Shown: positions 1-9,894, counted from the first letter of the stretch. The stretch is DNA of 64,000 bases from Nostoc parmelioides FACHB-3921 (GCF_014696625.1 NZ_JACJQL010000003.1:1-64000); one strand, 5' to 3'. The notes: generated by a model from the sequence alone, not told the origin. A program made the numbers and translations.

Positions 1-218
1 TGTGCTGTCGAGGGTTTGCTGATTTCTCTGATTGTTCGATACCTAGTGAGTAGATGATACTTTTTATCAATCCACTCTTTTGCCATTTTGTCAATGCGTA
101 AGTCCTATATAAGTAGGACAGGGTAAACATCTGCGTTTCACTGTCCATAAATTGTCTATGATACCGTTTCTTCATGTAGCTTGCCTGGCGTAGCCATAGA
201 TGCGCTTTATTCTGGACT

Positions 219-246
219 GTAGAGACTTTGTATGCAAAGTCTCTAC
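219..246. repeat. Perfect palindromic hairpin, 12-bp arms
   Basis: GTAGAGACTTTG is followed after the 4-nt loop TATG by its exact reverse complement. It looks like one of the short dispersed hairpin repeats common in Nostocales intergenic DNA. No gene is close enough to make it an obvious terminator. Confidence 0.75.
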
Positions 247-367
247 ATCATTTATTTGGTGCAACTTCATAGAGAATTGGTATGAGTATCTATTTTAGGT
301 ACTCGTAGTTTTATGGAGTCTTCACTTAATCTTTAATTTATTCCTAAGTGAATATATGTAATATAGG

Positions 368-489
368 ACTAGTATTTGATTTCTGAAATATACGTAGGGT
401 GAGCATAGCCCACCGTATCATGGTTGTGGTGGGCAATGCCCGCCCTACAGATACTTAGATATTTTCAATAATCAAGTCGGATTCCTATA
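368..489 (+). repeat. Dispersed 122-bp hairpin element, family B copy 1
   Basis: The centre contains GTAGGGTGAGCATAGCCCACC and, inverted, GGTGGGCAATGCCCGCCCTAC, forming a long imperfect stem. Flanks read ACTAGTATTTGATTTCTGAA on the left and a TAGGAAT-type end on the right. An inverted copy of the whole unit lies at 27328-27449. No coding capacity, so it behaves like a MITE or a repeated hairpin element. Confidence 0.8.
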
Positions 490-711
490 TATACTAAAGT
501 GTTTATCAAAAAACCGATATTTTTAACAGTTAAACAATCAATTAATTTCCCGTAAAAATCATATAGATTAACTTTATTGCCTGAAATTACTATTTATTAC
601 AGAAAAAATACTACAAGCAACTAATTATTTAACTGTTTTCTAGATAGCTTTATATATCTAGTGAAATAGGTTGTTTATGGAAATTCCAGAAATATAATTG
701 AGAACAAAATA

Positions 712-1281
712 ATGATAAAAAATGATGGGAGGCGGGAAACTAAAAATATTAGGTTAGGTGTAATATCAGTGATACCAACACTGTTGTTTTTGATGTTTTC
801 CCACACTGTTAGTGCTGAAGATCCAGGGGAATGTTTTATGATTACTACCTCTGGTAGAACCATTCCCTTGAGAAAGCTTTGTGGTGGTACAAAGACATTT
901 CAAAACAGCGAACAGAGAGTTTTTCGAGTTCCGATCAAACGGCGATTGGGTAGAACTCCTGTGATTGATGTGACTTTCAATGATAAGAAAACTTTTGAAA
1001 TGATTGTCGATACAGGTGCAAACAATACCTTAATACCTCTAAAGTTAGCGATCGCTCTCCAACTCCAGCCTACTGGGATCATGAAGGCTCAAATTGCTGA
1101 TGGTACACAAGTGGAATTTTCTACTAGTCAGGTTAAATCGATCGCTGCTGGTGGAGCCATAGCTAAGAATATCCAAGTGGCGATCGCACCGAAAGCAGAG
1201 TTCGGTCTACTAGGTCATGATTTCTTTGGCAACTACGACATCAAGATTTTAGAAACAGAGGTAGAGTTTCATCCTCGGTAG
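712..1281 (+). CDS. Secreted retropepsin-like aspartic protease
   Basis: A 189-residue protein with an N-terminal hydrophobic stretch (about residues 13-35, ending VSAED) that looks like a signal peptide or anchor. The C-terminal half carries the aspartic protease motif IVDTGANN, with the putative catalytic Asp at residue 100, and the downstream GLLGHDFF motif of single-domain clan AA proteases. Such proteins would dimerise to form an active site, as retroviral proteases do. The substrate is unknown. The ATG at 712 is used; no strong Shine-Dalgarno is visible. A short GACGCGAT hairpin lies 8 nt after the stop and may end transcription. Confidence 0.75.
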   Translation: MIKNDGRRETKNIRLGVISVIPTLLFLMFSHTVSAEDPGECFMITTSGRTIPLRKLCGGTKTFQNSEQRVFRVPIKRRLGRTPVIDVTFNDKKTFEMIVDTGANNTLIPLKLAIALQLQPTGIMKAQIADGTQVEFSTSQVKSIAAGGAIAKNIQVAIAPKAEFGLLGHDFFGNYDIKILETEVEFHPR

Positions 1282-1288
1282 TTGTTAG

Positions 1289-1308
1289 AGACGCGATGAA
1301 TCGCGTCT
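1289..1308. repeat. AGACGCGAT hairpin, copy 1
   Basis: AGACGCGAT and ATCGCGTCT are separated by GA. Three more copies occur at 27455, 37154 and 59290. This one sits directly after the aspartic protease stop and could act as a transcription end or mRNA stabiliser; there is no clear U-run. Confidence 0.7.
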
Positions 1309-1341
1309 GTACAATTAATTGTGAAAAATAGCAGAGTAAGC

Positions 1342-2844
1342 TTACCTCTTTATAGTTAAATTTTGCTTGTTACTGACTTCTAGGGGTAAGAAAATAGTTA
1401 ATACTTCGCCGTAGTGTGGGCGCTGGCGGACGATTAACTTACCACCGATCGCTTGAAATAGGTGCTTGGTAGCAGCGATATTCAAACTAATTGTGCCTGT
1501 TTCTGGTTGGAACATGAGTAATTGTCCCAAGGCTTTACGGATGGGTGGTGTAACTGGTGCGCTGGCTTTATTGCTATCTTTGCAGTGAGTGTGAGGAGAC
1601 AATTGTAACTTTAGTTGATCTCCCGCCGGAATCACTTGTACTTGAATATGGCTCCCGGCTGGTAAACTGCGGGTAAAATTCTCCATCAACCCAGTGAGTA
1701 CACGATCCAGCATATTAGGATTGCTCACCACAGTTGGTAATTGTTGGGGTAAAACCACATCTAAAGTCAAGTTTCGCCGTTCGGCTGCTTGTTGCCAACG
1801 AGGGATACTTTGTTGCAACACTTGATCCAAAGACATTGCGGTTAAATGAGTATTCGCAGATTTCCCGGAAGTAGATGTTTCTAGTTCTGCGGCTTTGAAT
1901 AGCAACTCCATGCGATCAATTTGCTCAGTACACTCATGATCGATAATTTCTAGACGATTAATCACATTGGCAGGTAAATCACGCCGCTTTAACAGCAGGC
2001 GAGTCATAGTACGAATAGTAGTTAACGGTGTACGGACTTCGTGAGCAAAAGCTTGCAATAATTCTACATCGGGTTTGATTGATGGCGGATTAGGTATGGG
2101 ACATTGGACATTAGGTATGGGACATTGAGGATAGGGAATTTCTTCTATTCTGTTACCTTGTTCCTCTCCTCCCCTGGTTCTTCCTAATCCCCAATCTCTA
2201 GTTTCTTCCTCTGGTAATTCTTGGAGTAAAAATTGGCTAAACTGGAGTACTGTACGATAATCCGGTGCGATCGCTGGATACTGTTGCACTAAACTATCCA
2301 ACTCCGTGAACAAATCAGGATTAGTCAGCATTACCCTTGCGCCTAGCGATCGCCAAGCCTGCTGGACTATTTCTGGCTCAAAGGAAAACGAGAAAGCTTT
2401 TTTACCGTTTTTATGTGTGGCGAGAACTAAAACTAATCTAAATTTATCTGTAAATATTAAACAAAACTGCTCAGATGCCAAAGGATCGGCAGGTAGTAAA
2501 GGTAATACAGGCTCACAAAGGGTAGTTTCTGACTCTGTAGAGGCGATCGTACTTGGCATTTGAAATGGCATCAGTGCCAAAGGGTTAAATGGCCTGGCGG
2601 TAAAAGTAATCGTCTGTAAGTTTTGAGTGAGGATGGGTTGACTGAATAGGGGTGCTGGTGCAGCTAAAACTAATCCTTGAAGCGCCTCAGATCCAACAGC
2701 AACTAAACTGTTAATGAGTAAATGTTCTGTCGCGGCTAGACTCATACGCCACTGTCGCTCTGCTTTGGTTGGTGAGCATTCAGCCACAGTTCCCTGACCG
2801 TCGGCTAAAACTTCACTCAGACTTGGCAATATCCATTCGTACAC
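1342..2844 (-). CDS. Atypical sensor histidine kinase
   Basis: A 500-residue, probably cytoplasmic kinase. Residues 1-210 form a sensor region I do not recognise. A HisKA domain follows with the H-box FAHEVRTPLT (phospho-acceptor His268). The C-terminal part looks like a degenerate HATPase_c domain: a GEVLTIFLPL-type end is visible, but classical N, G1 and G2 boxes are hard to find, so ATP binding is uncertain. Between sensor and HisKA (about residues 215-258) lies a low-complexity linker containing CPIPNVQCPIPN, encoded by a tandem 21-bp repeat like those in the intergenic DNA here. No response regulator is adjacent (orphan kinase). Confidence 0.75.
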   Translation of the reverse strand: MYEWILPSLSEVLADGQGTVAECSPTKAERQWRMSLAATEHLLINSLVAVGSEALQGLVLAAPAPLFSQPILTQNLQTITFTARPFNPLALMPFQMPSTIASTESETTLCEPVLPLLPADPLASEQFCLIFTDKFRLVLVLATHKNGKKAFSFSFEPEIVQQAWRSLGARVMLTNPDLFTELDSLVQQYPAIAPDYRTVLQFSQFLLQELPEEETRDWGLGRTRGGEEQGNRIEEIPYPQCPIPNVQCPIPNPPSIKPDVELLQAFAHEVRTPLTTIRTMTRLLLKRRDLPANVINRLEIIDHECTEQIDRMELLFKAAELETSTSGKSANTHLTAMSLDQVLQQSIPRWQQAAERRNLTLDVVLPQQLPTVVSNPNMLDRVLTGLMENFTRSLPAGSHIQVQVIPAGDQLKLQLSPHTHCKDSNKASAPVTPPIRKALGQLLMFQPETGTISLNIAATKHLFQAIGGKLIVRQRPHYGEVLTIFLPLEVSNKQNLTIKR

Positions 2845-3689
2845 AGAACTTCACCCCTTCTTTCAAGAGCGACTAGCAGCTCGGAAAATTCAAAATTTCT
2901 CTACTACTTATGAGCGTATAGTTATTTATGCCTTAGTAACAGTCGTATAACCGAACAAGATAGGCGCAATTTCCCCTGTGGTGCTTTTTCACGTCTACCA
3001 TCTCCAGTATGAAGTTTTTGTGAATTGGTGGCACAAATTAACAATTCAAAATTCAAAATTCAAAATTCAAAATTCAAAATTCAAAATTAAAGACAGTTGG
3101 AATTGGGGATTTAGCGAGAAACGCGGTCTTGGGCTTTGCCCAAGTGGAGCGATTTCTCAAGACAAACCCCAACTCAACTGATACTACGTGTAGACGTAGC
3201 GCAAAGTCTGAGCGCCGGCTTCCGGCGAACAGAACTTTGTAAGAGAGGGGTCTTAAACCCTTGAATTTACGATAAATGAAGAGTCTGTTAGCGATTACGC
3301 TTTTAAATTACATAGTCACTTGTATGGTTTGTTGACTGTGAGGCAGTCGCAGTCTTGGCGGTTTCCGTCGATTGCGAACTGCCGAACCCGGAGGGCTGAC
3401 AGTTAACAGTCAACCGTCAACGGCCAACACGGAAAAATTCTGATAACATCTAAAAACTTTTATATGTCAAGTATTGTTAACTGCTGGTCTTGACTAAAAC
3501 TAACTGAAAACTTTTAAGAAAAAGTTTGCGGATTTGAGTCCCAATGAGTGATCTAAGTTGTTAGCCTTATCTATCTTTTGCCTGCATCAACCATCTTGTA
3601 CTGACAAGTTTAATGTTTATTTAGCATTTGCTCCTCCACACAACACACAGGTAAATTGATCGCTTCAAGTATTCCATTTGGAGACAAAA
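2845..3689. other. Intergenic region with heptamer repeats and hairpins
   Basis: No supported gene. It contains an ATTCAAA heptamer array (3043-3089), a CTTGGGC-TTT-GCCCAAG hairpin (3128-3144), a CGCCGGCTTCCGGCG hairpin near 3212 and a GTTAACAGTCAAC-type tract near 3400-3430. The final 200 bp presumably hold the promoter of the BON-domain gene. Confidence 0.55.
3043..3089. repeat. ATTCAAA heptamer tandem array
   Basis: Six or more direct copies of the 7-bp unit ATTCAAA. The same unit recurs at 23467-23498, 28200-28237, 55946-55977 and near 59337-59391. Short tandemly repeated repetitive (STRR) sequences of 7 bp are an established feature of heterocystous cyanobacteria. Confidence 0.85.
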
Positions 3690-4139
3690 ATGAAAAAAGT
3701 GTTTTCCCTATTAGTGTCCGGCTTTCTATTAGTTGGTAATTTTGGCTGCAAAGAAGCTCCCAGCAGCACCAGTGGATCTGATCAAGTACCTGCAAAACAG
3801 GCATCTGAAATGACAAAATCCACAGGTAAAACTATCAAATCTACTGTCAAAGAAACCCCGATTCCCGCAGTTAATAGCAATAACAAAGATAAAACGGTAA
3901 CCAATAAAACCTTAGCTACAAAAACTGAAGGAGATATAAAAGCTTTAGTGACCAATAAATTACAGGCAGGTATCCCAGGTAATAAGCTTGTAGTAGAAAA
4001 TCAACAAGGTGAAATTACCATCAAAGGTATAGCAAGTTCTCAGCAAGAACTAGAAAAAGCCGAAAAATTGGTCAGAGAAGTGAAAGGCGTGAAGACCGTA
4101 AAAGTAGAAGCTAAAGTTGAGCCTAGCAACAGGTCTTAG
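3690..4139 (+). CDS. BON-domain lipoprotein-like secreted protein
   Basis: The start is the ATG at 3690 with GGAG 7 nt upstream, rather than the in-frame TTG at 3678. The product is 149 residues. An N-terminal hydrophobic segment ends in FGCKEA, a plausible though weak lipobox. A Lys/Thr/Ser-rich linker follows. The last 60 residues (GDIKALVTNKL, GEITIKGIASS, VKGVKTVKVEAKV) match the alpha-beta BON fold (OsmY/YgaU type), which binds phospholipid or peptidoglycan-associated ligands. Probably periplasmic, with a role in envelope integrity (inference). Confidence 0.75.
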   Translation: MKKVFSLLVSGFLLVGNFGCKEAPSSTSGSDQVPAKQASEMTKSTGKTIKSTVKETPIPAVNSNNKDKTVTNKTLATKTEGDIKALVTNKLQAGIPGNKLVVENQQGEITIKGIASSQQELEKAEKLVREVKGVKTVKVEAKVEPSNRS

Positions 4140-4185
4140 GTTATTAGGGAACACCAACAAATAAACTATTCCAAATTGACGGTTA

Positions 4186-4250
4186 GTAGGGTACGTCAGT
4201 ATAAATAATTTCTTGGTACAGCTAAGTTTTCTCGCACTGACGCACCCTAC
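4186..4250. repeat. GTAGGGTACGTCAGT inverted repeat element
   Basis: GTAGGGTACGTCAGT at 4186-4200 and ACTGACGCACCCTAC at 4236-4250 are near-perfect inverted arms. The right arm occurs again, identical, at 56042-56056, so this is a dispersed element rather than a gene-specific terminator. Confidence 0.65.
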
Positions 4251-4259
4251 CTTTGGATA

Positions 4260-4298
4260 TTTTTTATTGAAAAACAGGACTCATGATCAAGTCCTGTT
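4260..4298 (-). terminator. Rho-independent terminator of the M56 protease gene
   Basis: On the minus strand a 9-bp stem (AACAGGACT paired with AGTCCTGTT, loop 8 nt) is followed by TTTTTCAATAAAAA. It lies 66 nt past the stop of the blaR1-like gene. Confidence 0.65.
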
Positions 4299-4363
4299 GA
4301 TGATTGATGAAGATAGATCACAAAGCCTGAGTCGAATGCTGACGCTGCGCTCAAAATTTTTGT

Positions 4364-5212
4364 TCAAGTGTGAAATATGACAGTTATTAAGGGCAGTAGC
4401 GCTAAAATAAAACCGTGCCAAGATTGAAATTTGGCTTCTGGGGTGTGATTTGGTGGTGCTAATAGGGCTTCTATTCTTTGTTCCAAGCGATCGCCTACAC
4501 TATCACCCAAAGCTGCACAGCAAATTTCTGATTGTGAAAATGCAGAACCATTACTAACCACTAATAAGAGTGATTCTGCTAGTAACAAGGGATCAACTTG
4601 GGATGCGGCGTAACTATCTGCACGAAGTTCGCGCAAAACTAAAAGTTCTTGCCACAAAGCATCTGTATTGGGTAGCCAAGCGGTGCAAGAACGCACCCAA
4701 CCCAGCCAGAAAAACCAAAAGGTGTCCCGATAATAAAAATGTCCTTGTTCGTGGGCGAGAACGCTTTCTACGTGGTTGGGAGAAAGTGTTTGTAGTAATC
4801 CTTGACTCACTACTAGTTCTGGTTGCCAGAAACCAATTTGTCCAGCAAATAGGGCTGCTGTGTTGAGTAGCCTGACTTGTTTACCTTCAAGATGAACCAA
4901 AGGACAGTGGCGGGCGGATTGTAGCGATCGCCAGCCTTGAATAGCTAGTGCGATACACAAACCAGAAAAAATTGCCAGAAAGGTTAAAGCTAGCGCGTAG
5001 CTGAACCAACCTGTGTACAGGCCTCCCATTTTGCCTTGCGGCCCCATAAATAAGAGAGCGATCGCTGTCATCAAAATTAACAACGGTGGAAACAGAAAGA
5101 AAAACAATGTTCTTTGCCACCGTGCTTCCCAATTATCTTGGGGGTTAGTCCAAGAACTTCTGAAAATCCACGAAACCACCAAAGCTGTCAAAATCATCAG
5201 CAAGTGCATCAT
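4364..5212 (-). CDS. M56-family (BlaR1/MecR1-like) membrane metallopeptidase
   Basis: A 282-residue membrane protein with hydrophobic segments near residues 1-18, 34-57, 70-92 and at the C-terminus (GFILALLPLITVIFHT). The zinc protease motif is HEQGH (His154, Glu155, His158), as in BlaR1/MecR1. The extracellular penicillin-binding sensor domain of true BlaR1 is absent, so it is a protease-only form and its signal is unknown. The ATG overlaps the stop of the BlaI-like repressor gene by 4 nt (ATGA), implying translational coupling. By analogy it would cleave or inactivate that repressor (inference). Confidence 0.85.
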   Translation of the reverse strand: MMHLLMILTALVVSWIFRSSWTNPQDNWEARWQRTLFFFLFPPLLILMTAIALLFMGPQGKMGGLYTGWFSYALALTFLAIFSGLCIALAIQGWRSLQSARHCPLVHLEGKQVRLLNTAALFAGQIGFWQPELVVSQGLLQTLSPNHVESVLAHEQGHFYYRDTFWFFWLGWVRSCTAWLPNTDALWQELLVLRELRADSYAASQVDPLLLAESLLLVVSNGSAFSQSEICCAALGDSVGDRLEQRIEALLAPPNHTPEAKFQSWHGFILALLPLITVIFHT

Positions 5213-5628
5213 TGTTCCTCCCTGGCTTGGCGCGCAGCTTGAATACGTTTGGCGATCGCTTCTATTTGTTCGCTGGCCGCTTCATCAAGGCTATCAGCAA
5301 AAGCTGCCACTACATCAGGGTTGCCCACTGCCAGAAAGCTGTGTAGTTGATCGTGGGCTTTAATTACCTGGGCTTGTTGTTTTGATAGTAATGGCCGCCA
5401 ATAAAATGCCCGCCCTTTTTTATCACAAGCTAACCAACCTTTGTCCGTGAGGCGACGTAACACTGTAGTCACGGAAGTGTAAGCTAATTCGCGGTTAGGA
5501 TCAGCCAGAATGCGATCGTGGACATCTTTGACGGTAGCTGAACCTACTTCCCAGACAATATTTAAAATTTCTGCTTCCAAAGGGCCTACAGACATTTGTT
5601 TAGGACGATAGTCGGGTAAAGGAGCCAT
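5209..5628 (-). CDS. BlaI/MecI/CopY-family transcriptional repressor
   Basis: A 139-residue winged-helix repressor. Residues about 10-85 hold the fold typical of BlaI (GPLEAEILNIVWEVGSATVKD, split by family helices, then TSVTTVLRRLTDKGWL with the recognition helix). The C-terminal part is the helical dimerisation region (LAVGNPDVVAAFADSL). It is the first gene of a two-gene operon with the M56 protease downstream. In this family the repressor dimer binds its own promoter and is removed by the partner protease. The regulon here is unknown; no beta-lactamase gene is adjacent. Confidence 0.85.
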   Translation of the reverse strand: MAPLPDYRPKQMSVGPLEAEILNIVWEVGSATVKDVHDRILADPNRELAYTSVTTVLRRLTDKGWLACDKKGRAFYWRPLLSKQQAQVIKAHDQLHSFLAVGNPDVVAAFADSLDEAASEQIEAIAKRIQAARQAREEQ

Positions 5629-5903
5629 ATTAGTTGTGCATTGGATTATAGAGTTTGGATATTGGATTAGATGCTGAGATTTCCCTTTGGGGATAAGGGG
5701 TCATGGAGAATGCTGAATCAGAATTTCTTCTGCCTGCTATCCCTGGCCTTTTTTCAGGTTACCGTTGTTTGAGAGCGATCGCACAATAGCAAATACTCTT
5801 GCCTAACTATAAAAAATAAGCTCAATTCAGCTGTCATGATGGGTAATGACACCCATTAGAATGTAATCTCGACAGTAGTATTTAGAGCAGGTGTATCCCC
5901 CGC

Positions 5904-6641
5904 GTGAAGCTATTTGTATACCATACTCCGGAATTAACCCCCAAAGACCAGGTTCCCGACTGCGCGATCGCGGTCGATGTCTTACGAGCCACCAGCACAA
6001 TTGCCACCGTCCTTTCTGCTGGTGGCGAAGCTGTGCAAGTCTTCAGCGATTTGGATGAACTTATTGCAGTTAGTGAAGCATGGCCTCCACAAAAACGGCT
6101 CCGAGCCGGAGAACGTGGTGGTGGGAAAGTCGCTGGTTTTGAACTGGGTAACTCTCCCCTTGACTGCACACCAGAACTGGTGGAGGGAAGACGCTTGTTC
6201 ATTAGTACTACTAATGGTACTCGTGCTTTAAAACGGGTGCAAGACTCTGCCAGTGTACTAACAGCAGCTTTTATTAACCGAGCAGCAGTAGTACAGTATC
6301 TTCTAGAAAAACAACCAGAGACAGTCTGGATTGTCGGCTCAGGTTGGGAAGGTAGTTATTCTTTAGAAGATACAGCTTGTGCTGGGGCGATCGCTCATAG
6401 TGTTGTGGAAAAATCCCAGCTACCCCCTGAGAAATTAGCGGGTAATGATGAAGTCATTAGTGCGATCGCTCTTTACTCACAATGGCAAGACAATTTGTTA
6501 GGGCTACTCCATCATGCTAGTCATGGTCAACGTTTGTTACGCCTTGAATGTCATGAAGACCTAAAATATTGTTCCCAAACCGATGTTTTAACTGTTTTGC
6601 CTATGCAGCAAGAAGCAGGTGTATTTAAAACTAAAAACTAA
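5904..6641 (+). CDS. comB: 2-phosphosulfolactate phosphatase family protein (ComB-like)
   Basis: A 245-residue protein starting at GTG 5904. Family motifs are visible: [12 protein letters not shown] near residue 22, the [19 protein letters not shown] region near 70-90, and [11 protein letters not shown] near 105. ComB hydrolyses 2-phosphosulfolactate in coenzyme M synthesis of methanogens. Cyanobacteria lack coenzyme M, so the physiological substrate here is unknown and the name only reflects homology. It stands alone, divergent from the BlaI-like gene, with a shared 275-bp upstream region. There is no clear Shine-Dalgarno for the GTG start. Confidence 0.8.
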   Translation: MKLFVYHTPELTPKDQVPDCAIAVDVLRATSTIATVLSAGGEAVQVFSDLDELIAVSEAWPPQKRLRAGERGGGKVAGFELGNSPLDCTPELVEGRRLFISTTNGTRALKRVQDSASVLTAAFINRAAVVQYLLEKQPETVWIVGSGWEGSYSLEDTACAGAIAHSVVEKSQLPPEKLAGNDEVISAIALYSQWQDNLLGLLHHASHGQRLLRLECHEDLKYCSQTDVLTVLPMQQEAGVFKTKN

Positions 6642-7462
6642 ATATGCAAAATCCGTAACTAAAGAAATTTTTTGTTTTTTTAGATTTAGCATTTTTTAGG
6701 ATTGTCACAGAATCAACCAAACAACTAAGGTTTGAGTCAGGGGTGTCAGTTTGAATACTTATATCCCTGACAATTTTTTATGGCGTTGTGCATAGCAGTT
6801 GTTTTAAGGTGATATGCACCTAAATCAAATACTCTTGCGTCAGGGATGTCCATAGTCAAGAGTCCAGAGTTAAAGGCTAGCTTGGACTGTGGACTTTGGA
6901 CTTTTGAAAACCTGAGTGCGAAATATACAATTTAAATGCGTAACAGCTTAAATCTGCTTTAATACTTTCCTTGTGTGCAGTTGTTAGTTTTTGCGGCACC
7001 GACTACCAAATACTCACCACTAACAAAAACTCTATCTCTCTGGGGGTAGAGTTTTTTATTAAACTTAATTAATTTAAATTTACTCGGTAAATTCTAGCAA
7101 AGTCATTATTTATTAACAATTTTCGGTAATTGTATCAAAAGCTGCATTTAGTCATACCAAAAAACAAATAGTAGTTATTTGTTTTTTGAATTACATTGTG
7201 ACTTTCTTAACAATACCTAAAATTAATGTTAAAAACTACTCACTAAAATATTAAGTCTGTTAACCTTTCAGGGAAGCCAGTAACAGAATTTCTTTAGCCT
7301 TATTTTTAGATGGGTACAAATGTATGAAATTGGTTAATTAGGACTAAAGTCCTTGTTAGCTACTGGAAAAATTCGTCACAAGTAAGATGACTCCCACACA
7401 GTAGATCACTAAACTGGCATACTAACGAATCCGGCAAAATAATTGTGTAATTGGAGATTGAT
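6642..7462. other. Long intergenic region upstream of xfp
   Basis: No coding sequence supported. It contains an imperfect inverted repeat of GTCCA-type units (about 6850-6902), a terminator-like hairpin at 7026-7057 with possible upstream pairing (AGTTTTTG near 6990 with CAAAAACT near 7024), and AT-rich DNA up to the xfp start. The 400 bp after the hairpin probably hold the xfp promoter and leader. Confidence 0.55.
7026..7057 (+). terminator. Terminator-like hairpin, possibly the 3' end of a small RNA
   Basis: AAAACTCTA (7026-7034) pairs with TAGAGTTTT (7047-7055) over a 12-nt loop and is followed by T residues on the + strand. It is 385 nt after comB and over 400 nt before xfp, so it may end an independent short transcript that includes the CACCACTAAC segment just upstream. 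No known RNA family was recognised with confidence. Confidence 0.45.
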
Positions 7463-9844
7463 ATGACTTTAGCAAGTCCTCCACAGATAAAGCCTTTAAC
7501 AGACGAAGAACTGTATAAAATCAACGCCTACTGGCGTGCAGCTAACTATTTGTCAGTTGGACAAATTTATTTACTTGATAACCCCTTACTAAGAGAACCA
7601 CTCAACAAAGAACACGTTAAACCTCGTCTCTTAGGACACTGGGGAACTACGCCAGGACTGAACTTTATTTATGTCCATCTCAATCGGATTATCAAAAAAT
7701 ACGACCAGAGTATGATTTACATTGCCGGGCCTGGTCATGGCGGGCCTGGACTGGTAGCGAATACTTATCTAGAAGGGACATACAGCGAGTATTACCCCAA
7801 CATCTCCCAAGATGTTGGCGGGATGCAGAAACTGTTCAAACAGTTCTCCTTCCCTGGTGGTATTCCCAGCCACGTAGCGCCAGAAACCCCTGGTTCAATT
7901 CATGAAGGTGGTGAACTTGGTTATGCTTTGGTTCATGCCTTTGGTGCGGCTTTTGATAATCCCGATTTAATTGTGGCTGCTGTTGTTGGTGATGGGGAAG
8001 CGGAAACAGGTGCATTGGCTACTAGTTGGCATTCCAATAAGTTTCTCAATCCGGCTAGTGATGGTGCAGTACTGCCAATTCTCCACCTGAATGGGTATAA
8101 AATTGCTAACCCCACAGTCCTAGCACGGTTAAGCTACGAAGAGTTAGAAAGCTTATTTGTAGGCTATGGATACAAACCTTACTTTGTCGAAGGTGCTGAT
8201 CCCGCCCTTGTGCATCAACAAATGGCAGCCACTTTAGATACAGTGATTGCAGAAATTCACAGTATCCAAAGAGAAGCCCGTGTACATGGATTTAGCAAAC
8301 GTCCCCAGTGGCCGATGATTATCCTCAGGACTCCCAAAGGATGGACAGGGCCGAAAGAAGTAGACGGGAAGAAAACAGAAGATTACTGGCGATCGCACCA
8401 AGTACCCTTTGGTAATGTCACAGGTAATCCAGAACACCTGAAACTACTGGAAGAATGGCTTAAGAGTTACAAGCCAGAAGAACTCTTTGATGCTAACGGT
8501 AAACTGATACCAGAATTAGGAGAATTGGCACCAAAAGGCGATCGGCGCATGGGCGACAATCCCCACGCTAACGGCGGTATCCTGTTGCGTGACCTAGTAA
8601 TGCCCAATTTTCAAGACTACGCGATTGAAGTTCCCCAACCAGGTAGAGTCACTGCGGAAGCCACCCAAGTCACAGGTACATTTCTGCGGGATGTGATGAA
8701 GCTCAACTTAGATAGTCGTAACTTCCGCATCTTTGGCCCTGATGAAACGGCATCAAATCGCATTAATGCTGTCTTAGATGTCACCGATAGAACTTGGGTA
8801 GCCCAAAAACTACCAGAAGATGATCACCTTGATCCCAGTGGTCGGGTGATGGAAATCCTCAGCGAAACCTGCTGTCAAGGATGGTTAGAAGGATATCTGC
8901 TAACGGGCCGTCATGGGTTCTTCTCTTGTTACGAAGCCTTTATCCACATCATTGACTCCATGTTCAACCAGCACGCCAAATGGTTGAAAACCACCCGTCA
9001 CATTTCTTGGCGTAGACCTGTAGCCTCTCTCAATTACCTACTCACCTCCCACGTTTGGCGACAAGACCACAACGGTTTTTCTCACCAAGATCCCGGATTT
9101 ATTGATCATGTAGTCAACAAAAAATCGGAGATCATTCGGGTATATCTTCCCCCCGATGCCAACACCTTATTATCAGTGACAGACCACTGTTTAAGAAGCC
9201 GTAACTATGTCAACGTCATCGTTGCAGGCAAACAACCAGCCTTACAATACCTAGACATGGATGCAGCAATTAAACACTGCACCAAAGGTATTGGTATTTG
9301 GGAATGGGCTAGCAACGACCAAGGTAGTGAACCAGATGTGGTCATGGCTTGTGCTGGAGACGTTCCCACCTTAGAAACCTTGGCAGCTGTAGACATTTTG
9401 CGCCAACACTTCCCCGATTTAAAAGTACGGGTAGTTAACGTTGTCGATTTGATGACACTACAGCCCAAAACAGAACATCCCCACGGTCTAAATCCCAAAG
9501 ACTTCGAGACTATTTTCACCACCGACAAACCTATAATTTTCGCCTTCCACGGCTACCCTTGGCTAATCCATCGTCTAACTTATCGCCAACCCAACCACAA
9601 CAACCTCCATGTACGCGGTTACAAGGAAGAAGGAACAACCACGACTCCCTTTGATATGGTTGTGCTGAACGACCTCGATCGCTTCCATCTAGTCATGGAC
9701 GTAATCGATCGCGTACCAAAACTGGGCTACAAAGCAGCCTACGTCAAGCAACAACTACAAGATAAGCTCATCGAACACAAACACTACATTTCCAAACACG
9801 GCGAAGATATGCCAGAAATTAACGACTGGCAATGGCCGTATTAG
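7463..9844 (+). CDS. xfp: Xylulose-5-phosphate/fructose-6-phosphate phosphoketolase
   Basis: A 793-residue thiamine-diphosphate enzyme of the usual family length. It splits xylulose-5-P (or fructose-6-P) with phosphate into acetyl phosphate and glyceraldehyde-3-P (or erythrose-4-P). Visible motifs are GPGHGGPG, the ThDP/metal motif [10 protein letters not shown] with NGYKIANPT downstream, and [18 protein letters not shown]. The ATG at 7463 has GGAG 6 nt upstream, so it is preferred over TTG 7451. It heads a block with gap, pyk, tal and ackA; ackA can use the acetyl phosphate made here. A 33-bp perfect palindrome follows the stop. Confidence 0.96.
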   Translation: MTLASPPQIKPLTDEELYKINAYWRAANYLSVGQIYLLDNPLLREPLNKEHVKPRLLGHWGTTPGLNFIYVHLNRIIKKYDQSMIYIAGPGHGGPGLVANTYLEGTYSEYYPNISQDVGGMQKLFKQFSFPGGIPSHVAPETPGSIHEGGELGYALVHAFGAAFDNPDLIVAAVVGDGEAETGALATSWHSNKFLNPASDGAVLPILHLNGYKIANPTVLARLSYEELESLFVGYGYKPYFVEGADPALVHQQMAATLDTVIAEIHSIQREARVHGFSKRPQWPMIILRTPKGWTGPKEVDGKKTEDYWRSHQVPFGNVTGNPEHLKLLEEWLKSYKPEELFDANGKLIPELGELAPKGDRRMGDNPHANGGILLRDLVMPNFQDYAIEVPQPGRVTAEATQVTGTFLRDVMKLNLDSRNFRIFGPDETASNRINAVLDVTDRTWVAQKLPEDDHLDPSGRVMEILSETCCQGWLEGYLLTGRHGFFSCYEAFIHIIDSMFNQHAKWLKTTRHISWRRPVASLNYLLTSHVWRQDHNGFSHQDPGFIDHVVNKKSEIIRVYLPPDANTLLSVTDHCLRSRNYVNVIVAGKQPALQYLDMDAAIKHCTKGIGIWEWASNDQGSEPDVVMACAGDVPTLETLAAVDILRQHFPDLKVRVVNVVDLMTLQPKTEHPHGLNPKDFETIFTTDKPIIFAFHGYPWLIHRLTYRQPNHNNLHVRGYKEEGTTTTPFDMVVLNDLDRFHLVMDVIDRVPKLGYKAAYVKQQLQDKLIEHKHYISKHGEDMPEINDWQWPY

Positions 9845-9861
9845 GTACTAGCGATTATCTC

Positions 9862-9894
9862 AGATACCCGACTTCTTCAAGAAGTCGGGTATCT
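9862..9894. repeat. 33-bp perfect palindrome between xfp and gap
   Basis: Sixteen-base arms (AGATACCCGACTTCTT and its reverse complement) flank a single C. A related CCCGACTTCTTCAAGAAGTC core lies at 12829-12853 between pyk and tal. It would form a very stable RNA hairpin and may separate or stabilise xfp mRNA, but it lacks a U-run and looks like a dispersed repeat. Confidence 0.85.

Larger units (their letters stand above)
1..711. other. Intergenic region with dispersed repeats
   Basis: No convincing coding sequence. It holds a perfect 12-bp-arm palindrome at 219-246 and one copy of a 122-bp dispersed element at 368-489 (both listed separately). The rest is AT-rich, and the last 200 bp presumably carry the promoter of the gene starting at 712. 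Confidence 0.6.

Noticed and set aside
3043..3089. Heptamer arrays as a CRISPR locus
   Set aside because: Repeat units are 7 bp in direct contact, with no spacers and no cas genes in the window.
5904..6641. TPELVEG segment in ComB as an inserted repeat
   Set aside because: The segment fits the expected family sequence between the GNSP and TTNGTRAL motifs, so no insertion is needed.
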